DNA of 64,000 nt, from contig JAGYIN010000004.1 in NCBI GenBank assembly GCA_018402665.1, positions 85,415-149,414 of the forward strand, given 5' to 3'. Below the pieces are notes generated by a model that saw only the letters and a list, made by a program, of their open reading frames with translations, ran no database searches and was not told where the DNA came from. This DNA comes from Schleiferiaceae bacterium (lineage in GTDB: Bacteria > Bacteroidota > Bacteroidia > Flavobacteriales > Schleiferiaceae). The translations under genes were made by a program, and so were the position numbers. Shown here piece after piece: positions 17,073-27,100 of the stretch. Within the stretch, counting starts at the first letter, position 1. The number at the start of each line of letters is the position of its first letter.

Positions 17073-18575
17073 TTATACGACGCCGTGCATCAATTTATTT
17101 AACGGTTTACTCAACAACGCAATGAGAATTGCGAATCCAATGAGCACAAAACCCAAGGTAGAGAAGGTGTCTACATACTTGTGTAGGCCTTCCTCTGCGG
17201 AAAGTACGATGGTTTCGCCACCATGACTTTCACCACCCGTCAACGTTGCAATCGCACCCGCTAGATAGTTTGCCATTGCAAAGGACAAGAACCATCCGCC
17301 CATTGCGGTACCTGCAATATTTTTAGGTGCAAGTTTAGTTACCATAGACAGACCGATAGGACTCAAGAATAATTCACCAGTAGTATGGAGCATGTATAGG
17401 AATACAAGCGTAATTAAAGGTACCTGGAACGCATCATTCGCAAAATTTATTGCCACTAACGTTACCAAAAAACCAGCACCTAACTGGAGGATACCGTAGC
17501 TAAACTTCATCGGAATGGAAGGGTTTTTACCCATGGCATCCAGCTTAATCCACATCCACGAGAATAGTGAACCAAAGGTGATGATGAAGAATGGGTTAAA
17601 GAATTGCGTCATGGTTGCCGGCATTTCCCAGCTACCTACCATACGGTTGACATTTTCCTTTGCGAAGAGCGTCAATGAAGTTCCTGCTTGCTCGAAGGCT
17701 GCCCAGAAGATGATGTTGATGACCATCATGATAGTCAATGCAATCATACGGTCTCTCCAAACGCCACCTTCTTTAACTCCAGCTGATATTAATTGGAATA
17801 CCACCAATACGAAGATGCCAATCAAAAGATAAATGAGCCAATTGTTTTGAGATATAAGGACGTAACACAAAGGAATCAGTAATAGGGATAGGATGGTGAT
17901 GCTTTTCCAGCGTTCCATTCCTAGCCATTTTTCACGTCCAGCTTCTGTAATATTGATATTTGGTACATGCGCATATTTCTTGCGTCCACTCCAGAAAATG
18001 AAAAGACCGGCAAGCATTCCTAATCCAGCCAAACCGAAACCGTACTCGAAACCGTACTGTTTACCGACTACTGCTACCACCGTTGTTGCTAATAGGGCAC
18101 CTACGTTAATACCGATGTAGAAAATGGTAAAACCAGAATCGCGACGCGGATCACCATCTGCGTAAAGCTTTCCTACAATGGTTGAGATATTGGCCTTGAA
18201 GTAACCGTTACCAACGATCAATCCACCCATACCAATAAGCATCAATGAATCGCGCAATGCGCGGTCTAAATCCAATAGGTCGGTACTGGCGACAATAAGG
18301 AATTCTCCTATAGACATGAGAACGGCACCAAGCATAATGGCGTATTGGTAACCTAAGAATTTATCGGCAAGGCGACCTCCGAGGATAGGCGCAGCGTAAA
18401 CTAGGGCGGTATACGCTCCATAAATCAAGAAGGCTTCAGAATTGCCTTTCATCATTGACTCAATAAGGAAAAGTGCAAGAAGGGCACGCATTCCATAATA
18501 ACAGAAACGTTCCCACATTTCTGATAAGAAAAGCGTCCACAGCGCTGGTGGATGCTTCATAGATTGATCACTCAT
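17073..18575 (-). CDS. Proton-dependent oligopeptide transporter (POT/PTR2 family)
   Basis: This is a 500-aa inner membrane MFS protein importing di- and tripeptides with protons. The E-x-x-E-R-F motif of TM1 is present (SEMWERFCYYGMRALL), followed by GGRLADKFLG, GNGYFKANISTIVG and the later FLSPIGLSMVTKLAP block; about 14 membrane helices are visible. A candidate -7 box (TATACTTG, 18600-18607) lies 25 nt upstream of the ATG. Its upstream neighbour, 66 nt away, is a DPP-IV-like peptidase, so the two may form a peptide-harvesting pair. Confidence 0.93.
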   Translation of the reverse strand: MSDQSMKHPPALWTLFLSEMWERFCYYGMRALLALFLIESMMKGNSEAFLIYGAYTALVYAAPILGGRLADKFLGYQYAIMLGAVLMSIGEFLIVASTDLLDLDRALRDSLMLIGMGGLIVGNGYFKANISTIVGKLYADGDPRRDSGFTIFYIGINVGALLATTVVAVVGKQYGFEYGFGLAGLGMLAGLFIFWSGRKKYAHVPNINITEAGREKWLGMERWKSITILSLLLIPLCYVLISQNNWLIYLLIGIFVLVVFQLISAGVKEGGVWRDRMIALTIMMVINIIFWAAFEQAGTSLTLFAKENVNRMVGSWEMPATMTQFFNPFFIITFGSLFSWMWIKLDAMGKNPSIPMKFSYGILQLGAGFLVTLVAINFANDAFQVPLITLVFLYMLHTTGELFLSPIGLSMVTKLAPKNIAGTAMGGWFLSFAMANYLAGAIATLTGGESHGGETIVLSAEEGLHKYVDTFSTLGFVLIGFAILIALLSKPLNKLMHGVV

Positions 18576-18641
18576 GTTTCAGGTGTTTTTAGTGTTCAAC
18601 AAGTATACATTTTATTTCTAAGAGCGGCTAGGGGCCAATTC

Positions 18642-20798
18642 TTATAAATTCTCGGCAATGAAATTGGTCATCTTGCGGTACAAATGCATGGTCGTGTTTC
18701 CGCCATAGATGCCGTGGTTTTTATCTGGATAAGCGAACCAGTCGAAATCCTTATCTGCTTGAATCAGAGCCTCTACCATGCGCATTGAATTTTGAACGTG
18801 AACGTTATCATCACCCGTTCCATGGATGAGAAGGTATTTTCCTTTCAATCCATCTACATGGGATAGGGGACTATCGGCATCATAGCCTTCGCCGTTTTCA
18901 GATGGAAGACCCATGTATCTCTCTGTATAAATATTGTCGTAAAAACGCCAGTTCGTCACCGGGGCAACGGCTACCGCCATTTTGAAAACATCCGGGCTTT
19001 GGAACAAGAGATTTGATGCCATGTATCCACCGTAACTCCATCCGAACACGCCTATTCGACTTCCATCAATATATGCGCGTTTCGCTAATTCTAGCGCAGC
19101 TTCCGTTTGGTCGCGCGTTTCTAATTTCCCCATTTGACCGTAGGTACTCTTTTTGAATGCTTCGCTGCGCCCGTCGGTACCATGATTCTCAACACTTACA
19201 ACAATCAAATCGAGCTCATTCGCTAACATTTGGAACCACATGCCTCTAAATGCATCGTAGCTGTTCATGACGGTTTGACTTCCGGGCCCGCCGTAAACAA
19301 ACATAAATAGGGGGTAGGTCTTGTTTTCATCAAAGTCTACCGGTTTAATCATCCACGCATTGAGTGGGCCTCCTGACGGCGTTTCGAGCGTAAAAAACTC
19401 TTTTTTGCTGTACGTGTACTTTTCCAATGCTTCTTCTGCACGTGTGTTGGTTTTAAGCGTCCTGACAATTCCACCGTCCTGGTTTCTTAAAGTAACCCTG
19501 GTAGGTACGCCTTCTGCGCTGTAACTATTTACAAACAAACTGAAGTCGTTGGTAAAGTTGGCGTTATGCGTTCCTTTTTCCTCCGTGAGCAGTTTTTTGG
19601 AACGCCCGTTGATTCGAATGCTGTAGACATTGCGTTCGGTTGGGCTGCGCTCTGTACTCTGGTAGTAAAGAGTATTTGTAGCATCCAAACCATATAAGCG
19701 TGTCACATTGAAGTCGCCAGTGGTAATCTGACGTTTGATTTTTCCATTTGCGGCTACGTGGTACAGATGGTTCCATCCATCACGATCGCTCAACAGAACA
19801 AAGGAACCGTCTTCTAAAAAGTACAGCTCATCATTGATCTCGAGGTATTTTTCGTCCGATTCTTGGTAGAGTTCTCGCGTTGCACCATCTGATGCCGCTA
19901 CGGCATATAATTTGAATTCATTTTGTAATCTGTTGAGTGTGCTCACTACCCAAGTATTCTCATCGGACCACTGCGCGCGCGGCAGGTATTCGTACGAAAC
20001 ATCTTGCAGCACATCTAGTACTTGGCCCGATTTCATATGCCATAAGTGCGCCGTGACCACACTATTATCTTCACCGGCTTTTGGGTATTTAAACGTATAC
20101 GGGTTAGGATACAATTCGTCCCCGTAGACATCCATATTGAAGCTTCTTACATTGCTTTCGTCAAAGCGCAGAAAGGCTATACTTTCAGAATTAGGCGACC
20201 ACCAAAAAGCCTTTACAATAGCAAACTCCTCTTCGTACACCCAATCTGTGGCACCATTGATAATATGGTTAAAAGCTCCGTCGCTGGTGATTCGAATGTG
20301 CGCATCCGAATCTATATCGTAGATGTAAAGATTGTTGTCTAAAACATAGGCAACGTAGGCCCCGTTTGGAGAGAAAGTGGCATAGCGCACCTTTTCTGGT
20401 CTTAATTTACGTGCTTCGTGACTTTCGAGATCGACCAGCCAAACTACGCTGCGCGAACTGCGGCGGTAGATGGGGGTGGTTTCAGTTTCTAAAATGGCCC
20501 AGCTTTCGTCTTCGCTCAGTGCATAGGCGTCAAATGCAGGTACTTCCAGCGCTTCACTTTTTAAAGCCGTGACGTCCAGCAAAATCCCGACCTGTTCACC
20601 TGTTATGTAGCTGTATTGTTCAATGGTGCCTTTCCCTTGAGCGGTGTAATGAACACCGTCGTTCATGCTTCGCAAGCCACTGATGCCTCCGGCATAAAAT
20701 TCGTAACGCTGCCAAAGCGCACTGAGTGTAATGTTTTCTTGTGCTAAAGCATTGAGGGTTAGAGCAAAGAGCGCTCCCAGTAGAAATGTTTTTCTCAT
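18642..20798 (-). CDS. S9 family peptidase, dipeptidyl peptidase IV-like
   Basis: This 718-aa exported serine peptidase has a signal peptide (MRKTFLLGALFALTLNALAQ), an eight-bladed DPP-IV N-terminal propeller (about residues 90-470, including WVYEEEFAIVKAFWWSPN with the glutamates that bind the substrate N-terminus) and an alpha/beta hydrolase domain. The triad is S588 in GWSYGG, D663 or D664 in HGTGDDNV, and H695 in PDKNHGIYGG. It removes N-terminal dipeptides, usually after proline, in the periplasm. It is upstream of the POT dipeptide importer in the same orientation, a metabolically sensible pair. Confidence 0.93.
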   Translation of the reverse strand: MRKTFLLGALFALTLNALAQENITLSALWQRYEFYAGGISGLRSMNDGVHYTAQGKGTIEQYSYITGEQVGILLDVTALKSEALEVPAFDAYALSEDESWAILETETTPIYRRSSRSVVWLVDLESHEARKLRPEKVRYATFSPNGAYVAYVLDNNLYIYDIDSDAHIRITSDGAFNHIINGATDWVYEEEFAIVKAFWWSPNSESIAFLRFDESNVRSFNMDVYGDELYPNPYTFKYPKAGEDNSVVTAHLWHMKSGQVLDVLQDVSYEYLPRAQWSDENTWVVSTLNRLQNEFKLYAVAASDGATRELYQESDEKYLEINDELYFLEDGSFVLLSDRDGWNHLYHVAANGKIKRQITTGDFNVTRLYGLDATNTLYYQSTERSPTERNVYSIRINGRSKKLLTEEKGTHNANFTNDFSLFVNSYSAEGVPTRVTLRNQDGGIVRTLKTNTRAEEALEKYTYSKKEFFTLETPSGGPLNAWMIKPVDFDENKTYPLFMFVYGGPGSQTVMNSYDAFRGMWFQMLANELDLIVVSVENHGTDGRSEAFKKSTYGQMGKLETRDQTEAALELAKRAYIDGSRIGVFGWSYGGYMASNLLFQSPDVFKMAVAVAPVTNWRFYDNIYTERYMGLPSENGEGYDADSPLSHVDGLKGKYLLIHGTGDDNVHVQNSMRMVEALIQADKDFDWFAYPDKNHGIYGGNTTMHLYRKMTNFIAENL

Positions 20799-20875
20799 GA
20801 GGATAGATTCTGAATCCCGCTAAGATAATAGCTCTGTGACTTTTAATTCCTCAAAGAAGGGTGCGGATTAATAAT

Positions 20876-21202
20876 TTATTCGCTTTCCTCTGCGAGACGC
20901 ACCGTCAATCCGTCGTATTCCGGCCTCATAAAAATTTGACACCCTAGACGACTGTTATCTTCGACAAAAAAGGCTTGATCCAGCATATCTTCTTCATCGT
21001 CAGATGGTGCGTTGAGTTCGTGCCCGCTTTCAATATAACAATGGCAGGATGCACACATGGCCATGCCGCCACAGGTGCCTTTTACAGGAAGCTCATACGA
21101 CTTACAAACCTCCATAAGGTTCATGTTCATGTCGGTTGGCGCGATCAGCTCGTGAGGGACACCTTCACGATCCACGACGGTTATTTTAATATCTGCACTC
21201 AT
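20876..21202 (-). CDS. 2Fe-2S ferredoxin
   Basis: This 108-aa adrenodoxin-type ferredoxin ligates its cluster with C44, C50, C53 and C88 (KGTCGGMAMCASCHCY...SRLGCQI). It carries single electrons between a reductase and an acceptor such as a monooxygenase or Fe-S assembly enzyme. The N-terminal ubiquitin-like strands (IKITVVDREG) are present. It begins 3 nt after the stop of the thioredoxin-reductase-like gene, whose product is the obvious electron donor. Confidence 0.93.
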   Translation of the reverse strand: MSADIKITVVDREGVPHELIAPTDMNMNLMEVCKSYELPVKGTCGGMAMCASCHCYIESGHELNAPSDDEEDMLDQAFFVEDNSRLGCQIFMRPEYDGLTVRLAEESE

Positions 21203-21205
21203 GAT

Positions 21206-22217
21206 TTATTCTAAACTGCCGACGCCACCCATAACAGTAGTGTACTTAAATGATAATTTTTTATCCGGGAAGGCTCTTTTAAACGCACTTTGAACCATAA
21301 TCGTCGCTTCATGAAATCCACAAAGAATCAGTTTGAGTTTGCCTGGATAGGTGTTCACATCGCCAATAGCATAGATGCCTTCTCTGTTTGTGCGGTAATC
21401 GGTTGCGTTGTCTACAACGATCGCGTTTTTCTCGATTTCCAATCCCCAATCCCCAATGGGTCCCAGAGTAGGTGTTAAACCAAAAAGTGGTAACCAATAC
21501 TCGCATTCCAGGCTTAGATCCTCGGCACCTTTTACCTTGATCGTTACACGGTCCAATTCACTTTGGCCGTGTACATCGACAACCTCAGCATTGGTAATGA
21601 GTTTCACTTTGCCGTTTTGGGCCAATTCATGCACTTTATCAACGGTGTCTAAATGTCCGCGGAATGAGGTTCTGCGGTGTACTAAACTGACTTCGCTCGC
21701 TACATCCGCTAAAAAGACCGTCCAGTCCAGCGCACTATCGCCACCGCCGGAAATCACCACGCGCTTACCGCGGTATTTCTCCGGATCGCGAACGATGTAA
21801 TCCACACCTTTTTCTTCAAATTCAGTTAAACCTTCTATGGGCGGTTTACGGGGAGTGAAGACTCCCAGTCCACCCGCAATGGCGACAGAAGGTGCTTTGT
21901 GTTGCGTTCCTTTATTTGTAGTTACAATAAAGCAATGATCGTCAGTTTCTTCAATGGTGACACTTTCCGCCTGGGGTGAATCCGGGGTTGAAAGGTTTGA
22001 TTTATTCCCATAAGATTATCCATAACTCACCCGCCATAACTGTCGGATGGCCGGTATATCGTAGATGGGTTTTTTAGGGTAAATCTCTGCCAATTGTCCC
22101 CGGGTTGCGGCGGGGAATCATCAAATGGCATTTCATTTTCTGAAGTCCTGCTTCAAAAAGGCAGTGACAAACCGGTGGGAATGGCCCTATGATGAAGATG
22201 GGTTTCGATCGTAGTTA
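21206..22217 (-). CDS. TrxR-type ferredoxin--NADP+ reductase, N-terminal third frameshifted
   Basis: The clean C-terminal frame (21206 to about 21960) includes APSVAIAGGLGVFTPRKPP, the NADPH-binding VVISGGGDSALDW and the FAD-binding end GIYAIGDVNTYPGKLKL, typical of the YumC-like NAD(P)H:ferredoxin reductases without CXXC redox cysteines. Upstream, blocks in shifting frames recover the FAD-binding start (IFIIG...PTGL...EAGLQKMKCHL), QLAEIYPKKPIYDIPG, HPTVMAGEL and PFNPGFTPGG. The initiator ATG is lost in the present sequence; it should fall near 22217. At least six indels are needed. The ferredoxin behind it is intact, so the protein is probably functional and the sequence faulty. Confidence 0.8.
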
Positions 22218-22231
22218 CGCTGTTTTGTGTG

Positions 22232-22239
22232 CAAAGTTA
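22232..22239 (-). promoter_or_regulatory. -7 box for the ferredoxin reductase-ferredoxin operon
   Basis: TAACTTTG on the minus strand, about 15 nt before the inferred start near 22217. Confidence 0.55.
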
Positions 22240-22370
22240 CTAGGTAAGGTGGCTTTGAATACCTCAGCGGTGCAATATTCTTCACCACAGTTAGGACCAA
22301 GGAAAATCAGTTTGATACGCTCAAGTGAATCAATTTGCTCGTTTTCGAATAAAATTCGACAATGTTTGAG

Positions 22371-22378
22371 TACTTTTG
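22371..22378 (+). promoter_or_regulatory. -7 box for the large T9SS protein gene
   Basis: TACTTTTG matches TAnnTTTG, 17 nt before the ATG at 22396. Confidence 0.6.
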
Positions 22379-22395
22379 AAACGCTAAAATTAAGC

Positions 22396-24131
22396 ATGCA
22401 CCTACGCATTTTCGCTGCTTTGTTATTGAGTTTTGGGCTGCACGCTCAAGGCGTTATAACCATTCCGACTAAGCGGTACCGCAGTACGGCTGAGGTTGCT
22501 CTGGAGATTTCGTTGATGGTGGAGGCCTCAATGGAAATTACAGGAACTACAACAACAGCTACCTCATTATGCGATGCGGACATCGCCCATTATCGTTGAC
22601 GTTTCATCGTTCTCCGCAGCGAGTGGCTCTGATTATATCTACGTTTGGGACGGCGTTGGCTGAAGCGGTTCTTTTATCGGGTATTATTACGGTTCATTTA
22701 CCGAACAGGTTCAGCCATTACATCAACATCCGGTGCGTTGACCCTTCGCTTTTATTCAAACTATGCGGGTACTTCAAGCGGATTCGTATGTTCTTGGTCT
22801 ACCTCTGGTACTACGGCGCGCCAGCTTGGCGAGTTTACAACGACTTCCCACCAGCATTAGCTACAATACACCGCTCAATTTGTTAATACAAGTCAAAATG
22901 CAGGGTCTTATGCATGGGATTTCGGAGATGGATTCAGCGAGCACTGGTCGATATCCAGTGCATAGCTATACAGTTCAGGTACCAAAGCAGTTACGCCCCA
23001 GTTACGGCGAATTGTACAACGGTGATACGACGACCAATGAACATCACAGTGGGAATTGCGCCAAAATGGCTCAATTTCAGAGCGATTCATTAGTCATAAA
23101 CCATTCCATGTGGTACGACATTACGCGGTCCCTTACTTTTCAAATGCAGCAAGCGCCGGAAATTTGGTGTTAATTGCAAGACTCATCGATTACCAGTTAT
23201 ATATTTAAAACTGATTTTGAAGACGGAACGTTAGAGACGTTTACTTCATGCAGTGCCAGCGGCTCTGCTAAAGCAATACAGTACAGTGACCAATTCGAAA
23301 TGGCGCGCTCATGATGAACGGCTGCTTCAGTACTAGTGCTACAGCTGGTGCCAGTTTTCTACTGCTGGCAATATCGAGCATCCCTGCAACGAGAGTAAAA
23401 TGCTGGACAAAGGGGGAGTGGTTATACCTGGTTCTCAGGTGATCGAGAAATGCCAGTATTTCCTGTTCGCCGTTCCGGGTATTCCCTGCTGGTTTGACTT
23501 CATTACGCCTAGTATACGGGCAGGCGAACGGTTATACAGCTACACTACGTATATATACCACGGCGAATGAATTTGTAGACATCAAAAAAGATACGATAAT
23601 ATTGACTGGACCGAACAAGACATTGATATCATCATCGATATTGTGATTATCGCTACGGGTGCCAATTCTGTATTATAATTTGAATACGGGCATCAGCAGT
23701 ATTCACGGCTACCAGTACACGACCTCTTGCGTACATTATCTCATGACGACGTTGCGAGGTACAGGCGGGAACGCACTCGGTATTTCGCAAACCTTCCGCA
23801 CGGTCGCGGAGAAATAACGTGGTCGCGAATTTCCTGTGGATGCCACAGGTTTGTATGCGAGGTCTTACTTCTGAATTGGCGTTGACCTCAAACGACACGG
23901 CGCTTGATGGGATGAAAATCCCAGTGATTATAAATGTTACAGGAGATGGAGTATGGGCCTCTAATTATTCCTCTTGTCTGAACATTTCTGGATGTTAGGA
24001 GCGGTAACCCGTGATACATTGAAGTTATGGAATACCGGTTGCTTGATACGTTAAGGGTGAACAGTGTATCTAATCTGAACCGATTAACCGTTGCAACCAC
24101 TGGATTTACTGAAAGCGCCTGAGGACACCGT
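22396..24131 (+). pseudogene. N-terminal part of giant T9SS protein, broken by frameshifts (CUB-like and PKD domains)
   Basis: It starts with a signal peptide (MHLRIFAALLLSFGLHAQG). Blocks in all three frames rebuild a CUB-like domain (PLSLTF, GSDYIYVWDG, GALTLRFYSNYAGTSSGF near 22590-22800) and a PKD domain (GSYAWDFGDGFS near 22905, HSYTV near 22965), then FKTDFEDGTLETF near 23212. From 24132 the reading is clean for 4 kb and continues with repeated Ig-like domains, so this is one gene whose first 1.7 kb carries many indels. It abuts the equally damaged 5' part of the divergent reductase gene, so one defect patch crosses both. Confidence 0.65.
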
Positions 24132-27100
24132 TTGTACCCTATGCTTGGGCCAGCAGGTTCCGCAGGAACTTACAACGACAGCATTTTATTCCAAGAGCAG
24201 GATTCTACCTATGCACACTGTATTTCAGCTACAGTGCAAGATGCTCCATCTATTGGCTTTGACAGCACGGTATTCAATATATCGTATACCGGTTGTCCGG
24301 ATTCATTGGTCGTTCCGTTTTGGTTGTACAACGATGGCCAGCAGACGCTGAATTGGGGGACATCGCCTATGGGGATGAACATAACGGAAGACTTCGAATC
24401 TGGTACGATGAATACTTCATTATGGAGTTATTTCGGTTCCGGCGCAAATATTCAGTCCTCTACATACGGTTGTGGGTCCATTAACGGCAGTTACAGTTTA
24501 CATTTTTACGGAGGTACGCGCTATGCAGCAACAGTTCCACTCAATCTTTTAAACGGGGGGACTGTATCCTTCGAGATGGATCAGGGCAATTGTGATAATG
24601 CGGAGTCTTCAGAAGGAATCTATTTGCAATACAGTACCAACGGTTCAACGTGGTACAACATCCAATACTTCTATACGTATTATTCAATGACCGCCACAGC
24701 AACGATACCTGCGGCGGCAATGACCTCATCTACCCAGTTGAGATTGTACCAGCAGTCGTACAGCGGTTCGTCTTACGATGCGTGGATTGTGGATGATTTC
24801 GAAGTGGATGCCGGTCTAGGGATGAACTTGGCGTTCAGTCCGGATACGGGGAATACAGCGGTTGGTGATTCAGAATTGGTCAACGTCATTATTTATACGG
24901 ATTCGTTGCAACAAGGCTTACATACGTTCCAGGGATATATTAATAGTAATGACCCAGTGGATTCAACGGTGTATCTTACGGTGAACCTCACTTTGGATGG
25001 TGTAAGTGAAACGTATGTGGACCGTGGTACCTGCTTTGATCTAGATACCATTGTTAAAAACAGTATCACTGTTGATAGTATACTTGTAGAGAATTTGGGT
25101 TGTGATAGCCTTTACTTCAATACACTTAGTACATCCAGTACCTTCTTCAGTGCCACAAATGCAACCGCTCAAATGTACGTCGGGGATAGTGCGTGGGTCG
25201 TGGTGACCATTAGTCCTACTGCCACTGGTGCTATTAATGATACCGTATACATTTCGACCTCAGATACGGTTTGGCCGGTTTGTTACTCAGGCTATGTTGC
25301 GGAGGCACCTGCTGCGTGGGTAGATACTAGTCCGATCAGTTTGAGCACACAGAACTGCGGCGACAGCGTGAACTTTACCTTCAACTTAGGGAATACTGCA
25401 GCGAATACAAATTTGAATTGGTCCGCGTCCTCAAACCCGGTATTGAATGTGGTCGTTGTGAATCAAAACGTATACCCATCGTTGTTATCGAACCTTCAAA
25501 ACTATTTAGGCACGGTAAGCAATATTTCAGTGAAAACGGTAACGTCGATTTCTGCGATGGTTTCAGAATTGGCTTGGGCAGATGTTGTGATTTTCCCACC
25601 CATCACCAACAGTTCAAATTCGTCAGATTACACTGCCGTGCAGGCGGATATGGAAGATTGGATTGAAGACGGAGGGAAGATGATCGTAATGGGAAGTACC
25701 AATGTGGGTAATATACTGGCAATGAATTGGATCAGTGGCTATTACTACGGCAACTATACGGGGTATACACATTATGTGAATGCAACCTATTCAACGCATC
25801 CATACATTCAAGGTGTCAGTACGTCTTTTGTAACTCAATCGGCTGCTTTGGATGCGTATATCTATAATACAGGCCTCATCTATTTGGTATATAACACGTA
25901 TTACCGCCAGGCGCTGAGCTATTTGCCGATGGGCGATGGTGAGTTCATTTATTATGGGTTCAATTTCAACAGCGTCTACAGTGAGATAACGACGATAATG
26001 GATAACATTCTTGAATCTACCTTAGCGAATAAGGATCAAGGACCGGATTGGATCAGTATACAGCCTAACACGGGGAATACATCTGGTGGGGATACCACAA
26101 CCGTTACGGGTACGGCTAATTCGGATAGTTTAACGGCAGGTACGCATCAGTTAACCATTACGGTAACGACGAATGACCCATCGAATCCTTCGTTCTCCAT
26201 TCCGGTAACCTTCACGGTAAATGGTTTAGGAGAGACGGCGGTTGAATCGGCGTGTACGAATTGGGATTCAGTGTACCAAAACATGGACCATATCGAGGAT
26301 GTACCGTTCTATAACGTAGGATGTGATACATTAACGTTGACGGGTACCGCTACGGGTACTAACGACTTTACGGCAGCAAGTCCATCGCTGAGTATTGCAC
26401 CTGGTGATACGGGATATATTCCAGTGACCTTAAATTCAAGTACGCTAGGTAGCGTCAGTGATCAATTAACTATTTACACCAATGCGGATACCATTACGCA
26501 CTGTCTCTCTGGCGTTATCGTCGGTGCTTCGGATATTAGTGTGAGTCCAAGCAGTATTACGGTAACGGTGAACAAGTGTAACAGCTTCACTACTGTACCG
26601 TATACCATTACAAACAACGGTTCAGCTGCATTGAGTTATGGGGTAAGTGTCGCGGAGGTGTACGATTCGAGTTCAACACAGAATTGGCTCTACCCAGCAC
26701 CGAACTATTCGAACACACAGGTGCATACTTTCAACAACATCATAGATTCCGATACGTTGTTCTACGACATCATTCTCAATGGAGAATACAGTGCTACGAA
26801 CAATTATTTCTACCTCTATGCGAATGGAAGCTACATCCAAACCCTTTACGATAATAATGTTGCGAATTATACTAACGATACCATTTCAGGGTTCATCACC
26901 GGTACCCAGCTTACGAATATTATCAATACGGGCTATTTAACGATCCAATTGTATTCGTATAACTACACGTACGTTGCTGGACAGACCTGTACAGTGGAGG
27001 TGCATCAAAAAGACCCCGTAACCTGGGCATCTCCTGTAGGCTTAACCACGGGCTCAGTAGCGGCCGGTTCCAGTGTAACGAAGTCTTTACTCGTAACAGT

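Noticed and set aside
21408..21800. 130-codon plus-strand frame opposite the ferredoxin reductase
   Set aside because: The minus strand encodes the NADPH-binding domain here; the plus frame has no signal.
22215..22409. Small minus-strand frame upstream of the reductase gene (about 64 codons)
   Set aside because: Codon use looks plausible but there is no recognised family, it covers the probable promoters of both flanking genes, and it lies in an indel-rich patch.
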